A DNA stretch of 35,240 nt, taken from DSUN01 sp035527715. Lineage in GTDB: Bacteria; Planctomycetota; PUPC01; DSUN01. This document shows, one piece after another, positions 1 through 7,854 of the stretch (position 1 is the first letter of the stretch; every line of letters starts with the position of its first letter). Made by a program: the position numbers and the translations under genes. A model generated the notes under the pieces. That model made no database searches. It had not been told where the DNA came from and saw only the letters and a program-made list of their open reading frames with translations. The stretch covers positions 1 through 35,240 of the forward strand of contig DATKZY010000185.1 of the NCBI GenBank assembly GCA_035527715.1. The letters run 5' to 3'.

Positions 1-117
1 CGATGGGGGCGAGGCCGTAAGCCTGCATCCAGGGCAGACATGCGGGGAGCCGTCGCCGGCGACATCCGACAACGGCTCCAGTCAACCGGGGGCGGCCCGG
101 CTTCGGGCAGAACTTTT

Positions 118-169
118 GTGGCTCCCCGACGAGGACTCGAATCGTGGCTCCCCGACGAGGACTCAGATC
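118..169. repeat. Tandem duplication of a 26-bp unit
   Basis: Two adjacent 26-bp copies (118-143 and 144-169) begin GTGGCTCCCCGACGAGGACTC and differ at only two positions near their ends. The rest of 1-223 holds no gene that I can support. The unit recalls the 3' end of a tRNA read in reverse, but it lacks a matching T-stem and anticodon arm. It lies downstream of the minus-strand gene ending at 224 and may be part of its trailer. Confidence 0.7.
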
Positions 170-223
170 CTGACCGGCTACCGGGGCTAGAACGCACCCC
201 CTCAGGAGCGTTTCCCTCTTGCG

Positions 224-2782
224 CTAGTTGGCACCGTCCTTCACCCATTCAACACCGCGGTATGCCATTATAGTGGCTGCGAGCTTGTCCATGTAGAAAA
301 AATCGCCGACCTTGAGCCACGGAATGTCGAGGTACTTCTCCAGCGTGGGACCGTCCTCGCCCAGAACCCATGCCTTGGCCATGAAGATCTGATGAGAGTC
401 GCCGATGTAGAGGGCCCAGTCCTCTGAGCCAAGGTAAACGTAACACAGCTTGATATACCACTCTGGTATGAACTTTTCTACTCGCTTCACGTAGGCCTCG
501 GCCTCCGGCCTGAGGTGATCGTGCAAGAACCGGCCCAGCTCCGGTGTCAGGTCCCTGAAAGGCAGGAGAATGCTCGTGTCACCCATGTTGGAGGTCTCGT
601 TGAAAAAGGTGCCGAGTTCATCCATCCAGGCAATCTGTCGCACATCGTCAAGTCGGTCTTTCCAGCAGTCCGTAAAGAGGGTCACATCCCTGAAATACGG
701 CTGCCCGTCCCTGGCCCACGGCTTGTGTCTGACAAGCCAGATGTCAGGCTGCTTCGGGAAGTCCTGGAGACCGCTGTCGTACAGATAGTCCTTGTACTTG
801 CCCATGGCGAAACGCAGAGCCGCTGTCTTGCCGAATAGTCCCCATCCCATCTGTTCTGCATCCCGGCGTCCTGCCTTTCTCGCAAGACGGGTGTATCCAA
901 CGAGGGCGTTGAAGAGGATGTTCACCTCCATGACGCTCCCCTTGCCATGTATGTGCGGCGCCTGCCACGGCCCGTGATACCTCGGCACCCAGGTAAAGGA
1001 CCCCATGCTGGCCCAGTCGGTCTGCTTCAGGTATGGTCTGAGAACAGTGTCAAGCGCGTCTAAATCGGCAGGTTCGTCGTTCACGCAGGTTCCATACGCC
1101 GACAGGGCGGCAATCCCTTCGACAGGAACGATGCGCTTCAGGCGGTGGAGACTTCTTCTCCCCTCCTCCATTTTCTGATGCCCGAAGTATTGCTTGTTGA
1201 CGACAGGATAGGATTCGCGCCGTGCTCCTTCCGCGTAGTCCAGTTGGATGACCTTCTCCGGGGGGTACGCTTCGCGTTCCTTCCTCATCCACTTGCGTAT
1301 ACCATCCTTCAAGGTGTCGCTGACCAGGGGATAGCACCTTGCCATGTGAAACAGACCGTCCCCCGGGCAGGACCACTCCGGGTGATTCATGAATTCCCGT
1401 CCGGCACATTCTTCGTTCAGAGGAATATACGGCGCGACATGACCCGCTTTGACCACATCAGCGACGGCCTTCTCCATCTCGCTGCTGAGATGTGGCGGCT
1501 CCGTTGTCTTCTTACTGACGACGGGCCGCTCCAGTACATACTCGCCGATGCCGGCAATTGACCACGTATAGACCTTCTTGTTTTCTATCGCCTTGCATGG
1601 GCCCCACGATGTTAGCACGCCTGTAGCCACTGCCGGATCTGAGAACCGTATTGGGAAGCCGTACTTATGGGCTATGGCGGCCATAGGCGGAATAGGTGCG
1701 TAGTGGCCTTCCGCTCCTTCACGGAACTTCTCGTACTCGAATCTCTCCTGGATTGTGATCGTGTCGGTTTTCTCATCGTACGCGTACGTCTCAGCGACCG
1801 CAGTCGGATATTGATCCACATGTTCGTTCCACCACCGGCATTTGCCAACTACGTCCTTGGGCACCGCCTTGTCCCACCCGCTCGTTTCTGCAACCGCCGG
1901 GAAGTACTCACCGAAAAGAGGGATAATGATCACCTTATGGCCCAGGTCTTCCTTGCCCTTCACAGGGGTCAGCTCGAACGTGAGCCCTGAGTTTCTGGCG
2001 CTGATTGCCCTTGGAGGTCTTTGGAACAGGAACAGAATCGCCATGTCTGCCTGGAAGTACTCTCCTAGGACGTCGCCCGTTGCCCCTTTCTCTTTGCTGT
2101 AGGACGGCTTTATGCTTCGATTCGAAAGGAAATCGCTCTTCTCGCCGAACCAGCACAGGAGCCAGGGCTCCTTCATCGTGCTGATATCAATCGATCCCCT
2201 TCCTGTTTCCATCCGCCGTACAACGGCGTTCTTTCCGTCATGAAAGGCAAAACGTGAGGGAGGTTCGATTCCGCCGAAGAAAAGCATGCGGTTCTTGCTC
2301 GATCTTACAAGAAGTCCCGGGCACAGGCGGCTCACAGATACACTGAGTAAGCCATCGCTCGCAGAGCACCTGAAACTACATTCGCCCCGCGACCACGTTG
2401 CGTCTTCCTGCGCCATCTTGCCCTTACCCTGAACCCCTTCCAATGCCACAAAGCCCAACTTGGCAACACGCCAGGGAACCATGTTCGCCGCGCCTTCGGC
2501 ATTCTCGTTGTGGATGATGCATCTATTGATGCCGACCACGGTAAATTGCTGGATATGCATGTTGCCGTCTTCCTCATAGACTTGGAACCCCAAGCCCCCA
2601 GCTATGGCCTTGTATGCGAGACCGGGGCCGAATCGTGCGAACCCTCTTGGAATCACCCGCAGCCCTACGGCTTCCTTCTGCCAGGCTAGAAGCGCGTCGT
2701 CTTCCGCCATCGCGGCCGCCCCGACCAGCCCAACCCAGAGCGACAGGAGAATGGTCTCGAGAATCGCTTCCTTCCTCATCAT
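224..2782 (-). CDS. Large secreted protein of unknown function (852 aa), coupled to a PQQ propeller gene
   Basis: The product opens with a signal peptide (hydrophobic stretch about residues 8-24, likely cleavage after AMA). The mature protein is about 825 residues, rich in Trp, Tyr and Phe, with no transmembrane segment after the signal. I do not recognise a named family. The mixed N-terminal half and helical, aromatic-rich C-terminal half would suit a carbohydrate-active or six-hairpin-type extracellular protein, but no catalytic motif can be assigned. The start is the ATG at 2782: it shares ATGA with the stop of the upstream gene, and AGGGGG lies a few bases before it. A GTG six bases further upstream is possible but would sit inside the Shine-Dalgarno sequence. 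The overlap implies translational coupling with the propeller protein, so the two probably act together in the periplasm or at the surface. Confidence 0.75.
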   Translation of the reverse strand: MMRKEAILETILLSLWVGLVGAAAMAEDDALLAWQKEAVGLRVIPRGFARFGPGLAYKAIAGGLGFQVYEEDGNMHIQQFTVVGINRCIIHNENAEGAANMVPWRVAKLGFVALEGVQGKGKMAQEDATWSRGECSFRCSASDGLLSVSVSRLCPGLLVRSSKNRMLFFGGIEPPSRFAFHDGKNAVVRRMETGRGSIDISTMKEPWLLCWFGEKSDFLSNRSIKPSYSKEKGATGDVLGEYFQADMAILFLFQRPPRAISARNSGLTFELTPVKGKEDLGHKVIIIPLFGEYFPAVAETSGWDKAVPKDVVGKCRWWNEHVDQYPTAVAETYAYDEKTDTITIQERFEYEKFREGAEGHYAPIPPMAAIAHKYGFPIRFSDPAVATGVLTSWGPCKAIENKKVYTWSIAGIGEYVLERPVVSKKTTEPPHLSSEMEKAVADVVKAGHVAPYIPLNEECAGREFMNHPEWSCPGDGLFHMARCYPLVSDTLKDGIRKWMRKEREAYPPEKVIQLDYAEGARRESYPVVNKQYFGHQKMEEGRRSLHRLKRIVPVEGIAALSAYGTCVNDEPADLDALDTVLRPYLKQTDWASMGSFTWVPRYHGPWQAPHIHGKGSVMEVNILFNALVGYTRLARKAGRRDAEQMGWGLFGKTAALRFAMGKYKDYLYDSGLQDFPKQPDIWLVRHKPWARDGQPYFRDVTLFTDCWKDRLDDVRQIAWMDELGTFFNETSNMGDTSILLPFRDLTPELGRFLHDHLRPEAEAYVKRVEKFIPEWYIKLCYVYLGSEDWALYIGDSHQIFMAKAWVLGEDGPTLEKYLDIPWLKVGDFFYMDKLAATIMAYRGVEWVKDGAN

Positions 2783-4167
2783 CGCCACCCCCTGGAGATA
2801 AGGAAGTTACGCTCGACATGATAAACGCGTCCATCTGATATCGCGCAGCCCACACCCGTTTGGGTAGTAAAGCCGCTTCCAGCGGTTCCCCCCACACATG
2901 CCGGGATGGGCTGCCAAGTGCGTGAAGGAAGATGGACAACCCCTTGATAAGCAAGCCATGGGGTTCCAGATATATGAAAACAGAAGACCAGGTCACCCGC
3001 GGCACTTACATACTTGCTCTGATCAAATGCGCTACCCTTGCTCGGGTCGACAAGGACGTCTACGACCCTTCGCTTCTTGAGGTCCAGCCGTCCCCAGGCA
3101 GACCCTCTACCGCTTCCCGCATGCAGTACCACCGTCAAGACCAACAGACCGTCGGCATCTACTATGGGTGGAGGGATTGGAGCACCTGCGCCGAGCGAAC
3201 CGTTGCTCGGCCAGTGAGGAACGATGAACTCCTCGACACCTGTTTCTGCGTTCAGGACATACATTTCCCGAACACCAGGCTTGCTGAGGCGCTTCACGAG
3301 CTCATCTTGCACTTCATAGAACGACGCTGGGAGAGGCTCCTTGTTCCGGAATGTCTCTGCCCATTTCCCGATCCCCCAGCTGCTTCCCTTAGACAGATCC
3401 GCTTCCTCGCGCCACGACGTTCTCTGGGTCCAACCGCAGCGAAAGATGACGTATCCGTCGTGCACGACGGGAGCATAAGGCCCCATGGACTGCATGTAGA
3501 GGGGTTGGGATTTCCATATCAGCTTCCCCGTCTTGGCCTCGTAAGCGCGCATGCAGCAGTCCTCTGTACCGAAGTAGACCTTCCCGTCGTCGTATGCGGC
3601 CGACTGGAGAATGTAGGACTGGGTGTCCACCTGCCAGAGGACTCTGCCATGCTTCGGCTCGATGCAGAAGAACGTTCCGCCACGGGAGCCGATAAAGACA
3701 TTGCCCTCGGCGATAAGCGGCGCCGTAGTGAATCCCTTGGGTCCGGGAATCTTCCACGCTTCCTTTCCCGTCTCTCCGTCCAGCGCACGGACGCAGCCGT
3801 CAAGACTGCCGAAGATCGTCTTGCCGTCCACGCAGGCGGCGGCGAAAAGAATCGGGCCGAAGCCTCTCTTTGCCCAGACCTCCTTGCCGTCCTTCTCGTC
3901 GAGGCAGTACATAGTCCCCTCTCGTGAGCCGAGATACACCTTCCCGTCGGCCACGATCGGCTGGACAGCGTCGATAATCCGCTCGGGCCAGAACTTCTTC
4001 TGCCAGAGCACCTTCGGTCTTGCTCCCTCGGGGATGGCGAATTTCTCCGGACTTCGTCCCGTCCTTTGCGGTGTGCACCGATACTGCGGCCAGTCGGCGG
4101 CGCATAGTCGTGAGACCAGCACGCAGAGAGTCAACACTGCGGCGATCCGCCTGCATCTTTTCAACAT
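2779..4167 (-). CDS. Exported PQQ-like beta-propeller protein
   Basis: 462 aa with a signal peptide (MLKRCRRIAAVLTLCVLVSR, then LCAADWPQYR). The mature N-terminus DWPQYR is the usual opening of the planctomycete PQQ-like/BamB-type propeller family. At least four PQQ-type blades follow between residues about 45 and 240, each with a pattern like VYLGSREGTMYCLDEKDGKEVW: GxVY or GxVF, G-x-x-D/E-G, C-x-D, and TGKxxW. The C-terminal half is a less regular continuation of the propeller. Known members bind PQQ or serve as scaffolds for extracellular protein complexes; enzymatic activity cannot be claimed here. The gene overlaps the next one by 4 nt (ATGA) and is the first gene of a two-gene operon. 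The Shine-Dalgarno sequence before the ATG at 4167 is weak. Confidence 0.85.
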   Translation of the reverse strand: MLKRCRRIAAVLTLCVLVSRLCAADWPQYRCTPQRTGRSPEKFAIPEGARPKVLWQKKFWPERIIDAVQPIVADGKVYLGSREGTMYCLDEKDGKEVWAKRGFGPILFAAACVDGKTIFGSLDGCVRALDGETGKEAWKIPGPKGFTTAPLIAEGNVFIGSRGGTFFCIEPKHGRVLWQVDTQSYILQSAAYDDGKVYFGTEDCCMRAYEAKTGKLIWKSQPLYMQSMGPYAPVVHDGYVIFRCGWTQRTSWREEADLSKGSSWGIGKWAETFRNKEPLPASFYEVQDELVKRLSKPGVREMYVLNAETGVEEFIVPHWPSNGSLGAGAPIPPPIVDADGLLVLTVVLHAGSGRGSAWGRLDLKKRRVVDVLVDPSKGSAFDQSKYVSAAGDLVFCFHISGTPWLAYQGVVHLPSRTWQPIPACVGGTAGSGFTTQTGVGCAISDGRVYHVERNFLISRGWR

Positions 4168-4216
4168 GCGCTCACATTAATGAATGACATCGACTCCAAT
4201 CCCCATCCAGCCACTG

Positions 4217-4245
4217 AAGCTATCTGCCAGGCCCCCTCTTGTCAA
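4217..4245 (-). promoter_or_regulatory. Sigma70-type promoter for the propeller operon
   Basis: On the minus strand TTGACA (4245-4240) is followed after 17 bp by TAGCTT (4222-4217). The -35 is a perfect match and the -10 is weak. The predicted start of transcription near 4210 leaves a leader of about 43 nt before the ATG at 4167. Confidence 0.5.
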
Positions 4246-4301
4246 GTGCCGGAACGGCGCCTGTCACGATTGAGGGACGTAAGAGGCTGCGGCTGCTTCA
4301 C

Positions 4302-4484
4302 TTAGGGACGTGCCCTGCATTTCGGGCATGATCGGTGCCGCAGCAGTTCCTCGTCACGATCCCGCAGGGGAGCGACGCGGCACTCCAACCGGGTGAGGTC
4401 GGAGGCAAAGACGGCTGGCGCCGCGCCCTCGCTCGGCCGTAGGGCCTCGGCGATGGCGTGGTGGACCGCCGCAGGGACAAGGTG
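4302..4484 (-). pseudogene. Remnant of a PIN-domain (VapC-type) toxin gene
   Basis: A 60-codon open stretch reads AAVHHAIAEALRP, then VFASDLTRLECRVAPLRD, then DEELLRH before a stop. The SDLTRLECRVxPLR block is characteristic of the middle of PIN-domain VapC ribonucleases. There is no start codon, the N-terminal PIN Asp motif (LDTN-like) is absent, and the C-terminal third is lost. Codon usage is GC3-rich like that of real genes in the window. The upstream frame is closed by TGA at 4487-4485. I read it as a decayed toxin gene whose two ends were removed. Confidence 0.45.
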
Positions 4485-4492
4485 TCAAATCT

Positions 4493-4630
4493 TCAAATAT
4501 CAATTATTCCCTCCTTGTGCAGGCCATGTCGCAGGCCGCGGTCGCGGCGAAGCTGCCGCTCGGCCCGGTGCAACTCGACGGTTGTGTACTCGTGCCGGAG
4601 GTCCTTCAGGGCGCCCGCCCGCGAGAACAC
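4493..4630 (-). pseudogene. Coding-like 45-codon fragment upstream of the PIN remnant
   Basis: From a GTG at 4630 the frame reads VFSRAGALKDLRHEYTTVEL onward to a TGA at 4495-4493, with strongly GC3-biased codons and many charged residues. AAGGAGG occurs just before its stop, where a following toxin gene would have its ribosome-binding site. It could be the tail of the antitoxin gene that once preceded the PIN toxin, or an unrelated leftover. I do not recognise the family. The rest of 4168-4665 contains only the promoter above. Confidence 0.25.
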
Positions 4631-4665
4631 GGCCCTGCGCGAGCGTCGGCCGGCTCGGCGACGCG

Positions 4666-5586
4666 TTACTCTGGACCGGCCCCCTTCTGCTTCGGCGCCT
4701 CGTTGCGGAAGGCGTCGCGGACGGCCTGGCGGAAGCCGTCGCGGAACTTGGGGTCGGCCAGGTAGTCGTTCAGCGTCCCCTCCTTCCGCAGCTTCTCGAT
4801 GAGGGTGTGGAGCTCGGCCTGGGTCTTGGGGAAGGTGACCGGTGCGAGCTGTTTGGCGGCGGGGGGCGCCTCGCCGTTCGGGGGCGGCGCCACGGGCTGC
4901 ACGACTTTGGCGGGCGGCGGAGGGGCGACCGGCGTCGGGAGCGCCTTGGGCGCCGCCGCCGGCGCGGCCGGCGCGGCGGGCCCGGCCGGAGCGGCGGCCG
5001 GCGCGGGGGCCTCGCGAGGCAGGATGTCGGGCCCCTTCGGCTCCCCGGGCGCCTTGGGGGGCGGAGGCAAGGCGCCTTCGGTGTCCTTCAGGTACTTATG
5101 GCCGTCCGCCTCGTCCTTCTCGGCGATGAACTTCTTGGGCAGACCGGCGTCGGCGTTCTGGACGACCCGCTCGATGTTCTCGCGCGGGATCGTCTTTTCG
5201 CCCTCCGGGGTGAGGAGGGTGACGCCGGCCTGGCCGGCGCACAGGATGGTGCCGTTGATGCGGGTGCCGTCGCGGAGGACCACGGCGTCGGAGTCGGGGA
5301 GCACGAGCGCGCCTTCGCCCTCCTCGCCTTCGCCTGCCTTGCCTTTGGGTGCGCCTTTGGGGGCGCCCTTCCTCGGTGCGCCTTTGGGGGCGGCCTTGGG
5401 CGCGGCTCTCGGGGCGGCTTTCGGGGCGGCCTTGGGCGCGGCCTTGGCGGCAGGGCCTTTGGCGGATGGCGTTTTCCTGGGGGGCGGCGGCTCGTCGCCC
5501 GGCTCGCCCTCCTGGGCGCGGACGCCCAGTGCCAGCAACGCTGCGCCGAGGAAGAGGCCGGCGGTCCAGGCTAGCAATCGCTTCAT
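4666..5586 (-). CDS. Secreted Ala/Lys/Pro-repeat protein with a small Sm-like beta domain
   Basis: 306 aa. A clear signal peptide (MKRLLAWTAGLFLGAALLAL, cleavage after VRA) is followed by an acidic-proline linker and, at residues about 45-85, a run of AAPK, AAPR and GAPKG repeats resembling histone H1/AlgP tails. Residues about 95-140 (VVLRDGTRINGTIL ... EKTIPRENIERV) look like a compact beta domain of the kind found in planctomycete proteins that modulate an Sm-like fold. A second Ala/Pro-rich linker leads to a helical C-terminus (LHTLIEKLRKEG ... DPKFRDGFRQAVRDAF). The start at 5586 is chosen because it gives the signal peptide, has AAGGAG nine bases upstream, and shares ATGA with the stop of the upstream gene; longer versions would bury the signal. 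Function is unknown. Confidence 0.75.
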   Translation of the reverse strand: MKRLLAWTAGLFLGAALLALGVRAQEGEPGDEPPPPRKTPSAKGPAAKAAPKAAPKAAPRAAPKAAPKGAPRKGAPKGAPKGKAGEGEEGEGALVLPDSDAVVLRDGTRINGTILCAGQAGVTLLTPEGEKTIPRENIERVVQNADAGLPKKFIAEKDEADGHKYLKDTEGALPPPPKAPGEPKGPDILPREAPAPAAAPAGPAAPAAPAAAPKALPTPVAPPPPAKVVQPVAPPPNGEAPPAAKQLAPVTFPKTQAELHTLIEKLRKEGTLNDYLADPKFRDGFRQAVRDAFRNEAPKQKGAGPE

Positions 5587-6329
5587 TCCTTGCGGCTCCT
5601 TGCCTTCGCGGGCTGCGCGGCGGCTTGGAGGCGGCGGACCTCGTCGGGCCGCAGCCGCCGCCACGCTCCTTCGCGGAGTCCCGGGTCAGAGATCGGCCCA
5701 ATCGCGACGCGGCGGAGGTCGGAGACAGGGTGGCCGACCTTCGCCAGGACGCGGCGGATCTGGCGGTTGATCCCCTGCCGCAGCTCGATCTCGAGCTCGG
5801 TGGCCTCGCGGCGGCGCTGGCACACGCGCACGCGACCCAGCGCGGCCCTGCCTTCGGACAGGAAGACGCCTCGCCGCACGCGCTCGACGGTCTCGGGGCT
5901 CATCGCGCCCCGCGCCCACACGCGGTAGACCTTGGACACCTGGTGCCGCGGGTGGGTGAGCCGTTGGGTCAGCTCGCCGTCGTTCGTCAACAGGATCAGC
6001 CCGCGGCTGTCGGCGTCGAGGCGCCCGATCGTGTACAGGCGGCGGTGGTCGCCCCGCAGGGGGTCCACGGCCCGGGGCCGCCCCTCGCGCGGGTCGGACG
6101 TGCACACGACCCCGCGCGGCTTGTTGAGCAGGTAGTAGGCCACGGGCTCGGCCTGCACCCGCTCGCCGTCGCAACGGACGTCCGCCTGCGACGGGTCCGC
6201 CTTGTGCCCCAACTCCGTCACCACCACGCCGTCCACGGTGATGCGGCCCTGGGCGATCAGCTCGTCGCACTTTCGCCGGGAGCCCAGGCCCGCGTGGGCC
6301 AGAATCTTGTTCAGCCGTTCCAGTGCCAT
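5583..6329 (-). CDS. rluB: Pseudouridine synthase, RsuA/RluB family
   Basis: 248 aa, the usual length for this family. The N-terminal S4 RNA-binding domain (residues 1-60, RLNKILAHAGLGSRRKCDEL) precedes the catalytic domain, which has NKPRGVVCT (69-77) and the signature GRLDADSRGLILLTNDG (102-118); D105 is the catalytic aspartate. The conserved RQGINRQIRRVLAKVGHPV block is also present. These enzymes isomerise uridine to pseudouridine in 16S or 23S rRNA. An RluB-like role (23S rRNA, helix 80 region) is more likely than RsuA, but the distinction cannot be settled from the sequence alone. The stop overlaps the start of the secreted repeat protein by ATGA, an unexpected operon partner. Confidence 0.92.
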   Translation of the reverse strand: MALERLNKILAHAGLGSRRKCDELIAQGRITVDGVVVTELGHKADPSQADVRCDGERVQAEPVAYYLLNKPRGVVCTSDPREGRPRAVDPLRGDHRRLYTIGRLDADSRGLILLTNDGELTQRLTHPRHQVSKVYRVWARGAMSPETVERVRRGVFLSEGRAALGRVRVCQRRREATELEIELRQGINRQIRRVLAKVGHPVSDLRRVAIGPISDPGLREGAWRRLRPDEVRRLQAAAQPAKARSRKE

Positions 6330-6356
6330 GGCCGCCTAGGGTCTCCCGTCGCCGCC

Positions 6357-6385
6357 ATCTTACAACATCGCGCGGGGGTTTTCAA
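6357..6385 (-). promoter_or_regulatory. Sigma70-type promoter for the pseudouridine synthase operon
   Basis: Minus strand TTGAAA (6385-6380), a 17-bp spacer and TAAGAT (6362-6357). Transcription would begin near 6350, about 20 nt before the ATG at 6329. Both boxes and the spacing are close to consensus. Confidence 0.6.
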
Positions 6386-6444
6386 GAGAAGCAATCGGCG
6401 GGAGTCTGATCCCGAACCTGGGGGTTCCCGACCGTGGTCTTGAA

Positions 6445-6541
6445 TCGTCGTCGTTGTCGTCGTCGTCCTCGTTCTCGAATCTTCCCCAGAGGCACGAACC
6501 GAGGATTCGACGACGACGACGAGGACGACGACGAGCACGAG
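6445..6541. repeat. Imperfect inverted repeat built of CGT/CGA triplets
   Basis: A left arm of CGT-type triplets (6445-6480) and a right arm of CGA-type triplets (6505-6541) are near reverse complements, separated by 24 nt. The transcript could fold into a stem of roughly 35 imperfect base pairs. It lies between divergent promoters in the 6330-6656 gap, which holds no gene. Frames through it encode only Asp, Thr, Arg or Val runs. Confidence 0.65.
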
Positions 6542-6599
6542 TGCGCGGCGGAGAGCATGCCCCGGAATTGGAGCCATACTCAATCGGCGGCCGCGCCCC

Positions 6600-6627
6600 T
6601 TGCGGGGGCACGGGCCCGCGGTATAAT
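6600..6627 (+). promoter_or_regulatory. Sigma70-type promoter for the URO-D/hydrolase operon
   Basis: TTGCGG (6600-6605), a 16-bp spacer and a perfect TATAAT (6622-6627). Transcription would start near 6634, just before the Shine-Dalgarno sequence AAGGAGG (6639-6645). Confidence 0.6.
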
Positions 6628-6656
6628 GGGCGCAACGGAAGGAGGCCCCGGGGTCC

Positions 6657-7847
6657 ATGACCGGCAGGGAACGCATGCTCGCCGCGATCCAGGGATGGCC
6701 GACGGACCGGATGCCCTGGGCGCCGCGGCTCGACCTGTGGTTCAAGGCCAATCAGCGCGCCGGCACCCTACCACGCAAGTACCGAGCCGCCTCGCTGCGG
6801 GATATGGTGGACGACTTGGGCTTCGACCTCCACGCCGTCGTGCCCGACTTCCGCGACCTCCGCTCGCCCGAGGACGACCTCGACCGCGGCCTGGGCATCT
6901 TCAACCTCCGCACCATGCCGTATCGCACCGTGCTCGAGAACGTCGAGCGCACGGTGCACAGAGCGGGCGACCGCACGGTCGCGACCTATCGGACCCCCTA
7001 CGGCCCGATCGAGACCGTCGTGCTCTACGACGAGGCGATGCGGCGGGCCGGCATCACGATCAGCCACGTCGAGCGCCCGCCGTTCCAGAGCGAACGCGAC
7101 CACGCGGCGCTCGGCCACATCTTCGAGAACGCCCGCGTCGTGCCGCAGTTCGATGGCTTCCAGGCGTTTGCCGACCATGCGGGCGACCGCGGCCTGCCTG
7201 TGGCCTGGGTGAGCGCCGCCGCGTCGCCCATGCACTTCGTTCAGCGCGAGTTGATGCGGATGGACACGTTCTTCTACGAGATGCACGACCGCCCCGAGGC
7301 GATGGCCCGGCTGGCGGAGCAGGTGGGAACCTACTGGGGCCGCATTCGGGACGTCGTGCTCGAGTGCCCGGCCGAGGTGTTCCTGGTCGGCGCCAACTAC
7401 GACGCCACGGTGACCTATCCGCCGTTCTTCCGCGACCATATTCTGCCGGGCCTCCGGGCCTTCGCCCGCGACCTCCACGCCCGCGGCAGGTATCTCCTCA
7501 CCCACACCGACGGCGAGAACACCGGGCTGCTCGAGCACTACCTGGCAGCGGAGGTGGACATCGCGGACTCCGTGTGCCCGGCGCCGATGACGAAGCTGAG
7601 CTTCAGGGAAGTGCGCGACGCCTTTGCCGGGCGCATCACCATCATGGGCGGCATCCCCTCGGTCGCACTGTTGCCCGACGCCATGCCCGACCGCGAGTTC
7701 GGCCGCTTCCTCGACGGCTTCTTCGAGGACATGGGCCGCGGCGACCGCCTGATCCTGGGCATTTCCGACACCACGCCGCCCGCGGCCGACTTCCGCCGCC
7801 TCCTCCAGATCGCCCGCCGCGTCGAAGCCTTCGGGCCCGTGAGGTGA
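6657..7847 (+). CDS. Uroporphyrinogen decarboxylase (URO-D) superfamily protein, probably not HemE
   Basis: 396 aa. The opening TGRERMLAAIQGWPTDRMPW matches the URO-D superfamily start (RERvLaal.G..pDRvPv). Downstream markers include AGDRTVATYRTPYGPIE, a hydrophobic barrel strand near VFLVGANYDATVTYPPFF, and HTDGENTGLLEHYLAAEVDIADSV, the pattern in which a metal-binding His and Asp occur in the methyltransferase branch. This branch (MtaA, CmuA and related cobalamin-dependent methyltransferases) is widespread in PVC bacteria and usually serves methyl-transfer or demethylation of small metabolites rather than haem synthesis. There are no other haem genes nearby. AAGGAGG lies 11 nt before the ATG. 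The next gene starts 7 nt after the stop, so the two form an operon. Confidence 0.8.
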   Translation: MTGRERMLAAIQGWPTDRMPWAPRLDLWFKANQRAGTLPRKYRAASLRDMVDDLGFDLHAVVPDFRDLRSPEDDLDRGLGIFNLRTMPYRTVLENVERTVHRAGDRTVATYRTPYGPIETVVLYDEAMRRAGITISHVERPPFQSERDHAALGHIFENARVVPQFDGFQAFADHAGDRGLPVAWVSAAASPMHFVQRELMRMDTFFYEMHDRPEAMARLAEQVGTYWGRIRDVVLECPAEVFLVGANYDATVTYPPFFRDHILPGLRAFARDLHARGRYLLTHTDGENTGLLEHYLAAEVDIADSVCPAPMTKLSFREVRDAFAGRITIMGGIPSVALLPDAMPDREFGRFLDGFFEDMGRGDRLILGISDTTPPAADFRRLLQIARRVEAFGPVR

Positions 7848-7854
7848 GCAGCCG

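Noticed and set aside
118..169. Possible tRNA on the minus strand
   Set aside because: The segments that should form the T-stem do not pair, and there is no anticodon or D arm upstream.
6657..7847. Calling this gene hemE
   Set aside because: It lacks haem-pathway neighbours and looks more like the methyltransferase branch of the superfamily.
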